DNA of 64,000 bases from Deltaproteobacteria bacterium. GTDB taxonomy: Bacteria > Desulfobacterota > Binatia > Binatales > Binataceae. A program made the translations under genes and the position numbers. Positions 1 through 8,931 of the stretch are shown here, in pieces; position 1 is the stretch's first letter, and each line of letters opens with the position of its first letter. The notes under the pieces were generated by a model. It did no database searches. It was not told the DNA's origin and worked only from the letters and a program-made list of their open reading frames with translations. Location of the stretch: the NCBI GenBank assembly GCA_021780225.1, contig JAJXZF010000078.1, positions 37,366 to 101,365 of the forward strand. Direction: 5' to 3'.

Positions 1-41
1 AGCAGAACGAGCCGTGAATCACGAATGGGGCGTTAACGCGA

Positions 42-926
42 TCAGGGAAATGTCGAAAAGGGACCGCTAAAGCCAAAAGGCGATCCGCCGTAGCCAAACG
101 GCGCCATCGGCGTCATTGGAGTGATTGGCGCCATCGGCGTCATCGGCGCGGGAACGCCGCCGTAGGGCGGATATGCGCCCGGATAGCCATAGGTTGAAGG
201 ATAGCCAGGTCCGACCGCGAATCCGCCCGGGCCGCTCGTCGCCATCCCGGCGCCCAAAATGCCCAGCAGCGCGACCAATGGCGCAAGCGAATTCATGCCT
301 GGCGCGCCCGGCTGTTGGTATTGCTGATACTGCTGAATCTGCGCGGATTGATTTTGCTGGTCGTAGTAGCCCTGCGCTCCCGACGTCGAGTTTGCCGACT
401 GGGCGGCATTCGGATCGTAATAGCCGCCATTTGAATTATTTGCTCCGGCGCCGGGAACGTTCGCTTGGCTCGCAGCCAGCAATTGCGAATCCACAACGAC
501 CCGGTTCTCAACGTCCACTTCCGGGTCGTTGATGTAATCCTCGGCCTGCCGCTGCGCGTCGGATTTACCGCGATCGGTCGCCACGTATCCGTAGAGCACG
601 ACCGCGCGCTGCCCGGTCGAAGGGTTCCGCAGAACCTGGCCGCCGACCAGCGGGAGGCGATTGCGCTGAAAATGGGCGGTCAAGGCCAGACTTGCGTCCT
701 TATCGACCACCATTCCGCTCAGATTCGGCGCGCTGCCCGGCGACGACGACCGTCCGGAGCCTGACGCTGATTCGGAGCCGGCCTTCGACGCGCCGAAACC
801 GTATTCGTGCGTATTCCCGGCCGGTCCGGCACACGCTTGAACAAGCGTCATCGCGCCCGCAAGCCATACGCCGAGCAGCATTTGCGCCGCGCGCTTCATG
901 GTAAGCATTCTACTCCAGTTGACCAT
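42..926 (-). CDS. Putative secreted lipoprotein with low-complexity C-terminus
   Basis: Protein of 294 residues, not assigned to a named family. It opens with a basic stretch and a hydrophobic segment ending LVQAC at about residue 32, an imperfect lipobox, so it is probably exported and possibly lipidated. Residues about 95-150 read as a compact alpha/beta segment (GGQVLRNPSTGQ, then VVLYGYVATDRGK) vaguely like a BON domain. The second half is Gln/Asn/Tyr-rich, then Gly/Pro/Tyr-rich with a TPMAP repeat near the end. Start at 926 is an ATG with AAGG about 9 bases upstream; a second in-frame ATG at 899 has no ribosome site. The next gene is divergent. Envelope function is inference; the reading frame is convincing. 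Confidence 0.6.
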   Translation of the reverse strand: MVNWSRMLTMKRAAQMLLGVWLAGAMTLVQACAGPAGNTHEYGFGASKAGSESASGSGRSSSPGSAPNLSGMVVDKDASLALTAHFQRNRLPLVGGQVLRNPSTGQRAVVLYGYVATDRGKSDAQRQAEDYINDPEVDVENRVVVDSQLLAASQANVPGAGANNSNGGYYDPNAAQSANSTSGAQGYYDQQNQSAQIQQYQQYQQPGAPGMNSLAPLVALLGILGAGMATSGPGGFAVGPGYPSTYGYPGAYPPYGGVPAPMTPMAPITPMTPMAPFGYGGSPFGFSGPFSTFP

Positions 927-1046
927 CTCCCAAAACCTTGACTCCGCACGCGGTTTTCAGCGCCGGCATTGGCGCTTTCCGAACGGGTTTATGCTAAGCT
1001 CTCGCTAGCTATTTTGCGCGACAAGCGATGTCGCGCGAGGCCGAGG

Positions 1047-1643
1047 ATGGAAAGCACGAGTATGGTCAGCCTCGCCCACCGTCGCGTGTGCGGGTCGTTT
1101 AGTTGGACGACCCTTATGATTCTGGCGCTCGCGACAATCGCCGGATGCGCAGCGGAAAAGCAGCCGCTCGAAATCGAACTCACGCAGATAGCGCCATACA
1201 ATCGCGCCGCCAAGCCACCGAGCTGCGAGATGCCGCTGCTCGACAAGATGCCCCTGACGCAATTCCAGCAGGTCGCGATCGTTGAAGCCTGGGCGGACAA
1301 ACGCGACGATCAGAGCGACGTCCTGCCGGCTCTGCAGCGCAAAGCGTGCGAGACCGGCGCCGACGCGCTCGTGATCATCAACAGCAAGCATCAGGACATC
1401 AAGAATTTGCTCTATCGCGCCTCGCCCAACGAGCAGATGACGGAAACGACCGAGAAAAACGCCTACGCGACGTCGGCCGACTATATCCAGGAGGCCGAGC
1501 ATACGCGGCGTATCGGCGAGGCCGGCCACAACGGCTTTTATATCGATGCGGTAGCGATCAACTACCGCCATCAAAAGAGCCAGCCGTTGTTCGGAACGGG
1601 TTCGCCGACCGTCTCGATGCCCGCACCGCCGCCGAAAGGCTAG
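1047..1643 (+). CDS. Putative lipoprotein of unknown function
   Basis: About 198 residues from the ATG at 1047, chosen because GAGG lies 6 bases upstream; an ATG at 1062 is also possible. A hydrophobic signal segment (SWTTLMILALAT) ends in the clear lipobox IAGC, so the mature protein should be lipidated on Cys and membrane-anchored. The mature part carries a PLLDKMP/QFQQVAIVEAW segment and ETGADALVIINSK, the kind of heavy-metal-binding/YbjQ-like fold seen in small lipoproteins that share the phrase 'ACE.GADALVI'. The C-terminus is Pro-rich. No operon partner: the upstream gene is divergent and the downstream gene convergent. Cellular role unknown. Confidence 0.65.
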   Translation: MESTSMVSLAHRRVCGSFSWTTLMILALATIAGCAAEKQPLEIELTQIAPYNRAAKPPSCEMPLLDKMPLTQFQQVAIVEAWADKRDDQSDVLPALQRKACETGADALVIINSKHQDIKNLLYRASPNEQMTETTEKNAYATSADYIQEAEHTRRIGEAGHNGFYIDAVAINYRHQKSQPLFGTGSPTVSMPAPPPKG

Positions 1644-1828
1644 CGGCGCGAAGCGAGGCGCGCAGTAGCCGGACCATCTTCGATCGCTTTGTAATCCAGC
1701 AAGCGAGAACGCCTGCGGCGCCGTCTCGACCCTGCCTTGCGCGGGGAACCTGACCGCACGAAGCTTGTGCGCTTGATCCAGAATCCGCGGTTTCAGCCAC
1801 GCCGATCCGGAATACTCCGAAGCCGGCC

Positions 1829-2656
1829 TTATCCGGCGATCGCCCGCTTCAGCGACTTGCGCGCTGAAGGCGCCTCGCTCGCCCGTGGCTGGCTCGATGC
1901 CGGGCGGATTCCCTGAGCTTCGGTAAATTGGTCGGATTTGGGCGCGACGCCGAATCGCATCAATTCGACGCGCTCCATCTCGGGACCGTCGGGACCGCCC
2001 TGATAGGCGATCGTTTTGATTAAGCCGACATTCGGCGCGTACCAATCCACGTAGGTTAGTTTAAGTTGCTGTTTGGATTCGGCGTAGGCTCCGCCCTGAT
2101 AGCGCGCTCGCGTTTCGATTCGAATACATCCGGTGAAATGTCCCGCCGGTACGGCGATCGCGGCAGGCTCGCCGAAGCTCTTGTGGCTCTGCACGATTTC
2201 AAATCCGCCCGGAAGCTTGCCGTACGGAAAAAGCTCGTTGTTCCAGGCCTGATTGGGCGTCAGATGCGCCGGCAGGAAATTGTCCTCTTCCGACTTTCCC
2301 CATGCGGGCGTGGTGATGCGATGTTTGTCGTAATCCAGGCCCGACAAGCGCGTCAGATATCCGGAATCATCGACATACACGATTGGCCGCAGGCCGGCGC
2401 GATCGAGATCGTAAAATTCCGCGACCACCAAACCCGTCAATTTGAGCGCGGGCACGTATTGGGCTCCGACCACGCGGTCGGTGATGACATACGAAGTGTG
2501 CTGGCTCTTGCTGTCGATCCGGTAGGTCCAGACCATGTTGGTCTTGAGCGGAAAGAAATTGGCGTGGAGGTCGATTTTGGCGGACGCAGGCCTGCTGCAC
2601 GCCGCCGCAATGGTCATGAGCGCGGCCAAGCCGGCCGCAGCAAACCGATCGCGCAT
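1829..2656 (-). CDS. Lipoprotein, first of two tandem paralogues
   Basis: About 275 residues. The ATG at 2656 is preferred over longer starts because GGGGGA lies about 8 bases upstream and it places a signal sequence (FAAAGLAALMTIAAAC) with lipobox at the N-terminus. The mature domain begins FFPLKTNMVWTYRIDSKS, a form seen in extracytoplasmic lipoproteins related to DUF3108/TapB-like beta-sandwich proteins, and contains VPAGHFTGCIRIET and YAPNVGLIKT. It is clearly homologous to the gene just upstream (2780-3622), aligning along the whole mature domain, so the two arose by tandem duplication. The C-terminal tail is Ser/Ala/Arg-rich and differs between copies. Ligand or partner unknown. Confidence 0.7.
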   Translation of the reverse strand: MRDRFAAAGLAALMTIAAACSRPASAKIDLHANFFPLKTNMVWTYRIDSKSQHTSYVITDRVVGAQYVPALKLTGLVVAEFYDLDRAGLRPIVYVDDSGYLTRLSGLDYDKHRITTPAWGKSEEDNFLPAHLTPNQAWNNELFPYGKLPGGFEIVQSHKSFGEPAAIAVPAGHFTGCIRIETRARYQGGAYAESKQQLKLTYVDWYAPNVGLIKTIAYQGGPDGPEMERVELMRFGVAPKSDQFTEAQGIRPASSQPRASEAPSARKSLKRAIAG

Positions 2657-2779
2657 CGCAATGTCCCCCGTTCGCGCCATCGCAACGGCGCGAAAGCAAT
2701 GCCGCTCCGGCATACCGGCAGGGGTCAGACTCTGCCGGTCCCCGATGCCGGAACAGCAGTTCTCGCCCGGATTTAAAAC

Positions 2780-3622
2780 TCAGTCGGTTTTGGCGACCGC
2801 GGGCGATTTCGCGGATTGTGGCGCATCCCCGGCCGAATTGCCAACGCTCGATGCGCCTGAATTATTCGATGCGCCCGACGCGGCGCTGGTGGCGGGCGGA
2901 ATCGAGTAGCGCAGCAATTCCACATGCTCCATCTCTGAACCGCCCGGTCCGCCTTCGAGCGCGACCGTCTTGATCAGTCCGACATGCGGCGCGTACCAGT
3001 CGCGATACATCAATTTGAGATTCTTGTTTCCCTTCTGCGCATAAGTGCCGCCCTCGTATTTGGCGTCGGTGTCGATGCGAATACATCCCGGGAAACTGCC
3101 GGCCGGCACCATGATCGGCTGAGGTTCGAAATAGGTGTGATGGTTCTGGGTAATGTCGAAGGAGCCTGAGATGTGGCCGAAGGGGTAAATCTTGCTGCTC
3201 CAGTTAAGGTTGGGCGAAAGCATCTGCGGCATGAATTCGCCCTCTTCCGAGCGGCCCCATGCCGGCGCCTCTATATCCTGCTTTTGGTAGGCCAGTCCCG
3301 ACAGGCGGTCGAGATAGCCGTTGTGGTTGGTGTAAACGATCGGCCGCACGCCGCCGCGATCGAGGTTGTAGTATTCCTCGACGACCATCCCGGTAACATT
3401 CAGCGCCGGAACATATTCCTGCCCGACCACCGTATCGGTGACGACGTACGTCGTATGTTGGCTTTTGCTATCAACCTTATAGGTCCAGCTCGCTTTGGGC
3501 GGGAGCGGGAAAAAATCGCTCGAAGTGCGGCTGTCAAATTTTGCCCGAGGCTGCTGTTGGCATGCGCCCAGGAACGCGACGGCAAATCCCGCGATTGTCA
3601 AAAAGACCGGCTTTCGCATCAT
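2780..3622 (-). CDS. Lipoprotein, second of two tandem paralogues
   Basis: 280 residues. The N-terminal signal sequence ends in the strong lipobox FLGAC at about residue 21, so the protein should be anchored by Cys21. The mature region FFPLPPKASWTYKVDSKSQH and the later VPAGSFPGCIRIDTDAKY, DWYAPHVGLIKTV and EMEHVELLRY match the neighbouring paralogue (1829-2656) segment by segment. Both genes run on the minus strand with this one first, about 120 bases apart, so co-transcription is plausible. The tail is Ser/Asn/Gly/Ala-rich and probably unstructured. The family resembles DUF3108-like or TapB-like periplasmic proteins; the exact function is not known. Confidence 0.72.
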   Translation of the reverse strand: MMRKPVFLTIAGFAVAFLGACQQQPRAKFDSRTSSDFFPLPPKASWTYKVDSKSQHTTYVVTDTVVGQEYVPALNVTGMVVEEYYNLDRGGVRPIVYTNHNGYLDRLSGLAYQKQDIEAPAWGRSEEGEFMPQMLSPNLNWSSKIYPFGHISGSFDITQNHHTYFEPQPIMVPAGSFPGCIRIDTDAKYEGGTYAQKGNKNLKLMYRDWYAPHVGLIKTVALEGGPGGSEMEHVELLRYSIPPATSAASGASNNSGASSVGNSAGDAPQSAKSPAVAKTD

Positions 3623-3851
3623 AAACGTAAATCTCCCGCGCTTTCAGCCATTCGAATCGGCGACGACCGCATGCGCCGGGACGAAGTCCCAATAATTGAC
3701 GATAAATTCAGGCAAAAACTTCAATCGTTGCGAAATTGTTCGCGATTGCTCCGCGGATTCGAGGTTCACACTTGAGTATAACCATTAAATGGGGAAGTAC
3801 CCGACATCCCTGGTTTCGCCCGCTCTGTCCGGTGAAAACCGCCTGGTGCGA

Positions 3852-3889
3852 TAAAAGACGTGGCGGACGCTTCTGGCGTCCGCCACGTC
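3852..3889 (-). terminator. Rho-independent terminator after the MMPL gene
   Basis: A perfect 14-bp stem (3857-3870 with 3876-3889) and a 5-base loop, followed on the minus strand by TTTT. It sits about 75 bases past the end of the MMPL exporter gene and points with it, so it should end the YCF48/MMPL operon. Confidence 0.85.
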
Positions 3890-3962
3890 GGCTTGGTTGA
3901 AACCGTTCGGACCTATCGGCGAATCATGCCGATATAGCCGGAATGTGCGCGCGGGCTTTCGG

Positions 3963-6389
3963 TCACGAAGCCGCCGCGGTGGCGCTCGGCTTTTCGCGTT
4001 CCTTCATCGCATTACGGCCGCCGAACACGAAGCTCGGACGCGCCCACGACAGATAGCACGGCAGGATGATACAGCCGGCTATCATGTTCGTGCCCATCAA
4101 GAAGATCAGCAGCGTGCTCATCTCGTTGTGGAACAGCAGCGGCGAGAAGATCCACGGGAAAATGCCGCCGATCATGACGAGGAAGGTGTTGAACACCGCG
4201 ACGCCGGTCGTCTGCAACGCGAGCACGATCGCGTCATCGACTTCCATGCCGCCCATGACCTCGTCGCGGATTCGCGCGACCATGTAAATTCCGTAATCGA
4301 CGCCGAGTCCGATACCCAGCGAAATGACCGGTATCGTATCGATCGTCAGGCCGATATCGCGCGCGTTCATGTAAATGAAGGCGCCGAAGTTGGCGAGGAC
4401 GCAGGCGAACAGGAACATGAACGCCGCGACGAACGAACGGAACGAGAACAGACAGAACACCCACACCACGCCCAGCACGAACGTGATGTTCAGGAAGTCG
4501 AGTTCCTTCAACACGTCGTTGGCTGAGAGATACAGGCCCGCGATGCCCGCGAGATAATCGACGTGGACTTTGTTCAGATCCGGATCCGGCGAGACCCGCT
4601 CGTCAACGAACCGCTTGATGCGTTCCCTGATGTTCTCGAGAGTGTCGTAGTTGTGGTCGCGCAAGAGCACCCGGATACAGGTGTCGTTATTGGAACGGTT
4701 CGAGATGAAACGCTCCAATTCGCCGGGCGCCGATCCGTTCAAATACAGGAACCACAGGTTGCCGGACATCTCGACCGAATCCGGCACGGCCAGATATTTC
4801 GGATAGCCATAGTGGAACATCTCGTTGAACGGTTCCGAAACCGTCGACGAGAAAGATACGACCTGCGCCACCTTCGGATCTTCGAACAGATAGGCGCGCA
4901 TGTCGTCAACCATCCGCAGCACGTTCGGACCCAAAACGGATTGCGCGCTGGGGTAGGACGGAGTCGTGAGGATGATCCATCCCTCTTCGAGAGGGAATTT
5001 CTTTCCGACCGCCAGAATATCCTTGTTAACCTTGGAATTGTTCTTGTAAAGCGGAGTGCCGGCGGTCGAATAACCGATTTTGGAATCAAGTCCGGAGATG
5101 ATGCCGTAGACCAGAAATCCGCACGACCCCCAGAGCAATACCTTGCGCAGCAGGCCGGGGCGCGTCGGAACATGCACGAACCAGTCGAGGAAATCGCGAA
5201 CCGCGCTTCGAGAGCCTGACCCGTCGCGCTGCCTGCGATGCTTGATCTCGGGCGTCGGCAGATAGCTCATCAGGATGGGCTGGAAGATGAAGACCATCGT
5301 GAGGCTGCCGGCGAGCCATATCGTGCCGGCCAGCGCGATATGCTGCAGGACCGGGATACCTCCAAACGAGATGAAGATGATGCCGCTGATGTCGGCCAGA
5401 ATCGACAGCAATCCGGGCGGCAACATGAAGTCGGTCGTGGCCGCGCAGGCCGCCAGCTTGTCGCCGAGGCGATCAAGTTCGTCATGCAAGCGGCCCTGCC
5501 ACTGAATACCGTGCGACATGTCGCGCGCGGTCAGGATGAACGGTATGACCAGCATGACGGGGTCGAAGTCGTAACCCATCAAACCGACAAAACCGAGGCC
5601 CCAGATGGCCGACAAGAAACCGGTGACGATCGGCGCCCACCAGCGGCTGCGCTGGCTGCCCGTGATCCACAGGATGAAGATCATCACGCCGATCGCGATC
5701 AGGAACAGCGTAAGGACGGTGGATTCGTAATAATAGCCGAAGCCGCGAACGATTGGCTCGCCCGCGATATAGATGCGGTTGTTCGCGTCCTGGTATTGCT
5801 TGACGATATCCTGAACCTGATAGAAGAGCTTCTTGTAGTCCAGGCCGCGCTCGTTGAAGGAGGCGGTCACCATCGCGCTCGTCAAATCCGAACTTACCAA
5901 CTGCGAGATGTTCGACTGATTGGCCTGAACGGTCTTCTTGAGAGCCGCGATTCCGGCCGCGTCCTTCGGCACTTCCGGAAACATGAAGGGTTTGATCGTC
6001 AGCGAACCCGGCGTCGCTTCCGCGTAGCTCACGCGATAGGAGGCGAGCGACAGCACCTCGTTGTGGTCCACGCCCGGCAGCTTGTCCACGTCGCGCTGAA
6101 TTTCCTGGATCTTCGTCAGCGTGCTGACGTTGAAAATGTCGCCCTGCTTGACCTGAACCATCACGGCCAGCGTCTGCGCGCCGCCGTACTTGTGCCACTC
6201 CTGATAGAGCTGTACGTCGTGATGATAGCTCGGGAAAAAGTCGTCAAACTTGGTTTGGACAACAACCTTGGTGCATTCAAAGCCGAAGAAGGCGCTGATA
6301 ATCAGCAGGATTGCACCGACGATGGCCCTGTTGCGGACGACGAAATCGCCGATCCGCAGGGAGGTCATTTTTACTGAACTGCTTGCCAT
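3963..6389 (-). CDS. RND-superfamily exporter, MMPL/sterol-sensing type
   Basis: 808 residues, inner-membrane RND/MMPL-type exporter, probably for lipid or hydrophobic cargo. TM1 (AIVGAILLIISAFFGFE) is followed by a periplasmic domain to about residue 210, then a TM bundle with DMSHGIQW near 290. The layout repeats in the second half: another periplasmic domain, then TMs with the hallmark GLGVDYGIYMVARIRDE near 692-708, where the Asp is the expected proton-relay residue. The last TM ends near 780 and the tail is short and charged. Start at 6389 has GGGAG about 5-9 bases upstream; the later ATG at 6368 has none. It overlaps the end of the upstream YCF48-like gene, suggesting translational coupling. 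Cargo is not deducible. Confidence 0.9.
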   Translation of the reverse strand: MASSSVKMTSLRIGDFVVRNRAIVGAILLIISAFFGFECTKVVVQTKFDDFFPSYHHDVQLYQEWHKYGGAQTLAVMVQVKQGDIFNVSTLTKIQEIQRDVDKLPGVDHNEVLSLASYRVSYAEATPGSLTIKPFMFPEVPKDAAGIAALKKTVQANQSNISQLVSSDLTSAMVTASFNERGLDYKKLFYQVQDIVKQYQDANNRIYIAGEPIVRGFGYYYESTVLTLFLIAIGVMIFILWITGSQRSRWWAPIVTGFLSAIWGLGFVGLMGYDFDPVMLVIPFILTARDMSHGIQWQGRLHDELDRLGDKLAACAATTDFMLPPGLLSILADISGIIFISFGGIPVLQHIALAGTIWLAGSLTMVFIFQPILMSYLPTPEIKHRRQRDGSGSRSAVRDFLDWFVHVPTRPGLLRKVLLWGSCGFLVYGIISGLDSKIGYSTAGTPLYKNNSKVNKDILAVGKKFPLEEGWIILTTPSYPSAQSVLGPNVLRMVDDMRAYLFEDPKVAQVVSFSSTVSEPFNEMFHYGYPKYLAVPDSVEMSGNLWFLYLNGSAPGELERFISNRSNNDTCIRVLLRDHNYDTLENIRERIKRFVDERVSPDPDLNKVHVDYLAGIAGLYLSANDVLKELDFLNITFVLGVVWVFCLFSFRSFVAAFMFLFACVLANFGAFIYMNARDIGLTIDTIPVISLGIGLGVDYGIYMVARIRDEVMGGMEVDDAIVLALQTTGVAVFNTFLVMIGGIFPWIFSPLLFHNEMSTLLIFLMGTNMIAGCIILPCYLSWARPSFVFGGRNAMKEREKPSATAAAS

Positions 6390-7384
6390 TGCTCTCCCGC
6401 ATTATCCGTCAGCAGAATGGTTCCGTTGAGACCGACCGCGACGCCGAGTTTTCCCGCGAACGCCAAATCCGTCAAATCATGGAAGGTCGACCGTTCGCTA
6501 GGCTTCCACTCGCCTCCCGCGGCCTGACCGAACATCCGGCCGCCCGCGCCGCCGACCCAAAGCGCCTTCGACGACGGGTCTTCCGCAACCACGTAGCTGG
6601 CCACCGGATCGGGCAGTTGTCCCTTCTGCCAGGTCTTGCCGCCATCGTTGGTGGAGGCGGTATCTCCGGCAAGGCCGGCGACGACGCCGTGCTGCGTATC
6701 CGTAAATGTCACAGTGAAGAACGGCCCAATCGTGAAATCTCCCGTGTTGCCGCCGTAATTGACGGTCCAGGTCTGCCCGCCGTCAGTCGAGGCGAGGATG
6801 GTCGAAAATTCGCCCACCATCCATCCGTGTTGCGGATCGGTGAAGGTGACGTCGAAGTACGTGACGTCCTTCGGCGACTTGACCGGCTGCCAGGAGTCGC
6901 CGCCGTCGGTGGTGCGAAGAATCGTTCCGTCGGCCCCCACAATCACCACGTTCTTGTCGTCGATGACGGCGATTTTGAACAGGTTCTTGGTGGTTCCGCT
7001 CTTCTGCAAACTCCAGGTATCGCCGCCGTCGGTGGTGTGAAGGATGATCCCTTCTTCGCCAACCACCCATCCGCTCTTGCCCGTCGCATCGAAACGGATC
7101 GAGTACAGATCGCGGTCTTGGAAGAGCCGTCCGCCAGGGCGTTCCTGCATCGTCCGCTGAACCCAGGTTTTGCCCTGATTAGTCGAAGTCAACAGCAGCG
7201 CCTTCGAACCGACGACAAAGATCTCATTGTCCGGGCGAATCGCGACGCCGAACAGACTGAGCCAGGAAGGCGCGGAGTTGCGTTTGACGCCTTCAGTGGC
7301 GCTGTCGGCGGTAATCGCCGTTGCCGCCACCGTGAGGAGGCAGGCGGCCGCCGCCGCTACGATCGTAAATCTGCTGGAACGCAT
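6371..7384 (-). CDS. YCF48-related beta-propeller protein, secreted
   Basis: About 337 residues from the ATG at 7384; a TTG five codons upstream is the alternative. A signal peptide (FTIVAAAAACLLTVAATAI) is followed by repeated blades of the form GTILRTTDGGDSWQ and STILASTDGGQTWT. These are the BNR/Asp-box repeats of the YCF48/HCF136 family, known as a photosystem II assembly factor in plastids. In non-photosynthetic bacteria these proteins are periplasmic and often encoded beside MMPL-type RND exporters, exactly the arrangement here: the downstream exporter gene begins inside the last codons of this one. A role as periplasmic partner of the exporter is inference from that context. Confidence 0.85.
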   Translation of the reverse strand: MRSSRFTIVAAAAACLLTVAATAITADSATEGVKRNSAPSWLSLFGVAIRPDNEIFVVGSKALLLTSTNQGKTWVQRTMQERPGGRLFQDRDLYSIRFDATGKSGWVVGEEGIILHTTDGGDTWSLQKSGTTKNLFKIAVIDDKNVVIVGADGTILRTTDGGDSWQPVKSPKDVTYFDVTFTDPQHGWMVGEFSTILASTDGGQTWTVNYGGNTGDFTIGPFFTVTFTDTQHGVVAGLAGDTASTNDGGKTWQKGQLPDPVASYVVAEDPSSKALWVGGAGGRMFGQAAGGEWKPSERSTFHDLTDLAFAGKLGVAVGLNGTILLTDNAGEQWQAVQ

Positions 7385-7961
7385 TGGCTGAAATTTCAAA
7401 CCTCGACTACCTCATTATTTGCGTCGAAATAACGCGCGTGCGTTGATCATCCGCGGCGCATCGGCGAAACGCGCCGCCTCTTCAACCGCCGGCGCGCGAT
7501 TTTCGCATGTGCCCACTCGCGCCAATTGGCGCGAGGAAAAACGCGGACGCATCGCTCCGCGGGTTAATTCGATCGCATTATCCCCAATCCCCGAAAGCGC
7601 TCGTCAAGAGTCATAGACGCCGCTTCCCCGGGACCCCCGGGTCCAAAGTTCTGCAAGGGCTTACAACATGGTTGACGGGGCTGTCAAGCGACGCTTCCCT
7701 CCGACCCGCAATGGCGCGCGAGGCTGAGCCAGACGGCGAAAACGCTTCGGCGCCTTTTGCAAGAAAACGATACCCGCCAGTCCGCGCGGGATTTGAAAAT
7801 CTGCGCGCCGGAGCGCGATCAAGCGCGATTGCCCGGACCTGCGCCAAAGTCGCGTCGAACGGCTCTCCTCGCGCGAATTCGCTTTACGCCGATCTTCCCG
7901 GCGCAGTAGAGATCGAACCGCAACCGGCGGCCGGCCAACGTCCAAAAGGAGCCTGATCGAA
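7385..7961. other. Intergenic region between divergent genes
   Basis: About 580 bases between the divergent YCF48-like and deacetylase genes. I see no convincing coding frame. A minus-strand TTGACA near 7677-7682 could be a -35 box for the YCF48/MMPL operon, but no good -10 follows at standard spacing. AAAGGAG at 7945-7951 is the ribosome site of the deacetylase gene. Confidence 0.4.
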
Positions 7962-8807
7962 ATGAACAAGAACGTAACAGTTTGTTTGAGCTTCGATTTC
8001 GACGCGATCTCGGTTTGGATCGGAACTTTCCATGCGAAATCGCCCAGCGCGATCTCGCGCGGCGAATTCGGCCGCGTCGGCAGCGAGCGGCTGCTGCGGA
8101 TGCTCGACGAATGGGAAATCAAGGCGACGTGGTTCATCCCCGGTCATACCGCGGACGCATTTCCAGCCACGGTCGAGAAAATCGCGGCGGCAGGCCACGA
8201 AATTGGACATCACGGTTATTTTCACGATCGCCCGGCGTCACTCGAGGAGGAAGCGCGCGATTTCGATCGCGCAGCCGCGGCGCTCAAACGCGTAACCGGC
8301 CAGGTTCCCGTCGGCTACCGTTCGCCGGCGGCGGGCCTGATGCCCTCAACGCTCGAATGTTTGCGCGAACGCGGCTTTCTGTACGACAGCAGCATGATGG
8401 GCGACGATTTCACGCCCTACTATTGCCGGGTCGGCGATCAGGCGCCGGCCGACGGTCCCTTCGTATGGGGCCGGCCGACGCCGCTGATCGAATTGCCGTT
8501 CACCTGGGGGCTCGACGATTTTCCCGCCTTCGAACACGTATGGACGCGCAACGGCGTGAACCCCGGTCTCGCGGCGCCGTCGCGGATGTTTGAAATCTGG
8601 TGGGGCGACTTCGAATATCTGTACGAGCGGCTCGGCGAGGGCGTTTACATCTTGACGATGCATCCCCAATCGATCGGCCGGGGCCATCGCTTGCTGATGC
8701 TCGAACGCCTGGTCGAGCAGATGCGGATGCGGACCGGAGTGCGGTTCGTTACGATGCGCGAAGCCGCCGAGGAATTTCGGCGCCATAACCCGCCGCCGGG
8801 ACAATAA
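7962..8807 (+). CDS. Polysaccharide deacetylase family protein (NodB domain)
   Basis: 281 residues, cytoplasmic by sequence (no signal peptide). The NodB-homology domain is recognisable: motif 1 as LSFDFDA (Asp12/Asp14), the metal-ligand motif GHEIGHHGYFHD near 83-94, motif 3 GYRSPA, then a Tyr/Asp-rich region and the late motif ILTMHPQSIGR with a conserved His. This is the layout of the PuuE/HpPgdA-like branch, metal-dependent hydrolases of C-N bonds in sugars or cyclic amides such as allantoin. AGGAG lies 10 bases before the ATG. No pathway partner is adjacent; the following permease gene is separated by a strong hairpin. The substrate is not predictable. Confidence 0.88.
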   Translation: MNKNVTVCLSFDFDAISVWIGTFHAKSPSAISRGEFGRVGSERLLRMLDEWEIKATWFIPGHTADAFPATVEKIAAAGHEIGHHGYFHDRPASLEEEARDFDRAAAALKRVTGQVPVGYRSPAAGLMPSTLECLRERGFLYDSSMMGDDFTPYYCRVGDQAPADGPFVWGRPTPLIELPFTWGLDDFPAFEHVWTRNGVNPGLAAPSRMFEIWWGDFEYLYERLGEGVYILTMHPQSIGRGHRLLMLERLVEQMRMRTGVRFVTMREAAEEFRRHNPPPGQ

Positions 8808-8821
8808 CCTCGGCGCGATCC

Positions 8822-8855
8822 GGCGCGCGAATTCGCTTGTGAAGATTCGCGCGCC
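8822..8855 (+). terminator. Strong hairpin after the deacetylase gene
   Basis: Perfect 11-bp stem (8822-8832 with 8845-8855) with a 12-base loop, 14 bases after the deacetylase stop. There is no T-run after it, so it may be a weak terminator or mRNA-end stabiliser. It also argues against the GTG start at 8839 for the permease, because that codon lies in the loop. Confidence 0.5.
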
Positions 8856-8931
8856 GCTTCCGCGCCGGTCCGAAGATTGCCTCTTTGCACGCAATCCCAT
8901 ATTGATTGGCGCGGTTGGATCATTTGCGTCG

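Noticed and set aside
7507..7956. Plus-strand open frame before the deacetylase
   Set aside because: Composition is that of random high-GC DNA: Arg/Ala-rich, no motif and no ribosome site; the frame overlaps the real ribosome site region.
8839..8931. Upstream GTG start of the nickel permease
   Set aside because: It lies in the loop of a strong hairpin and would add a polar segment not seen in the family.
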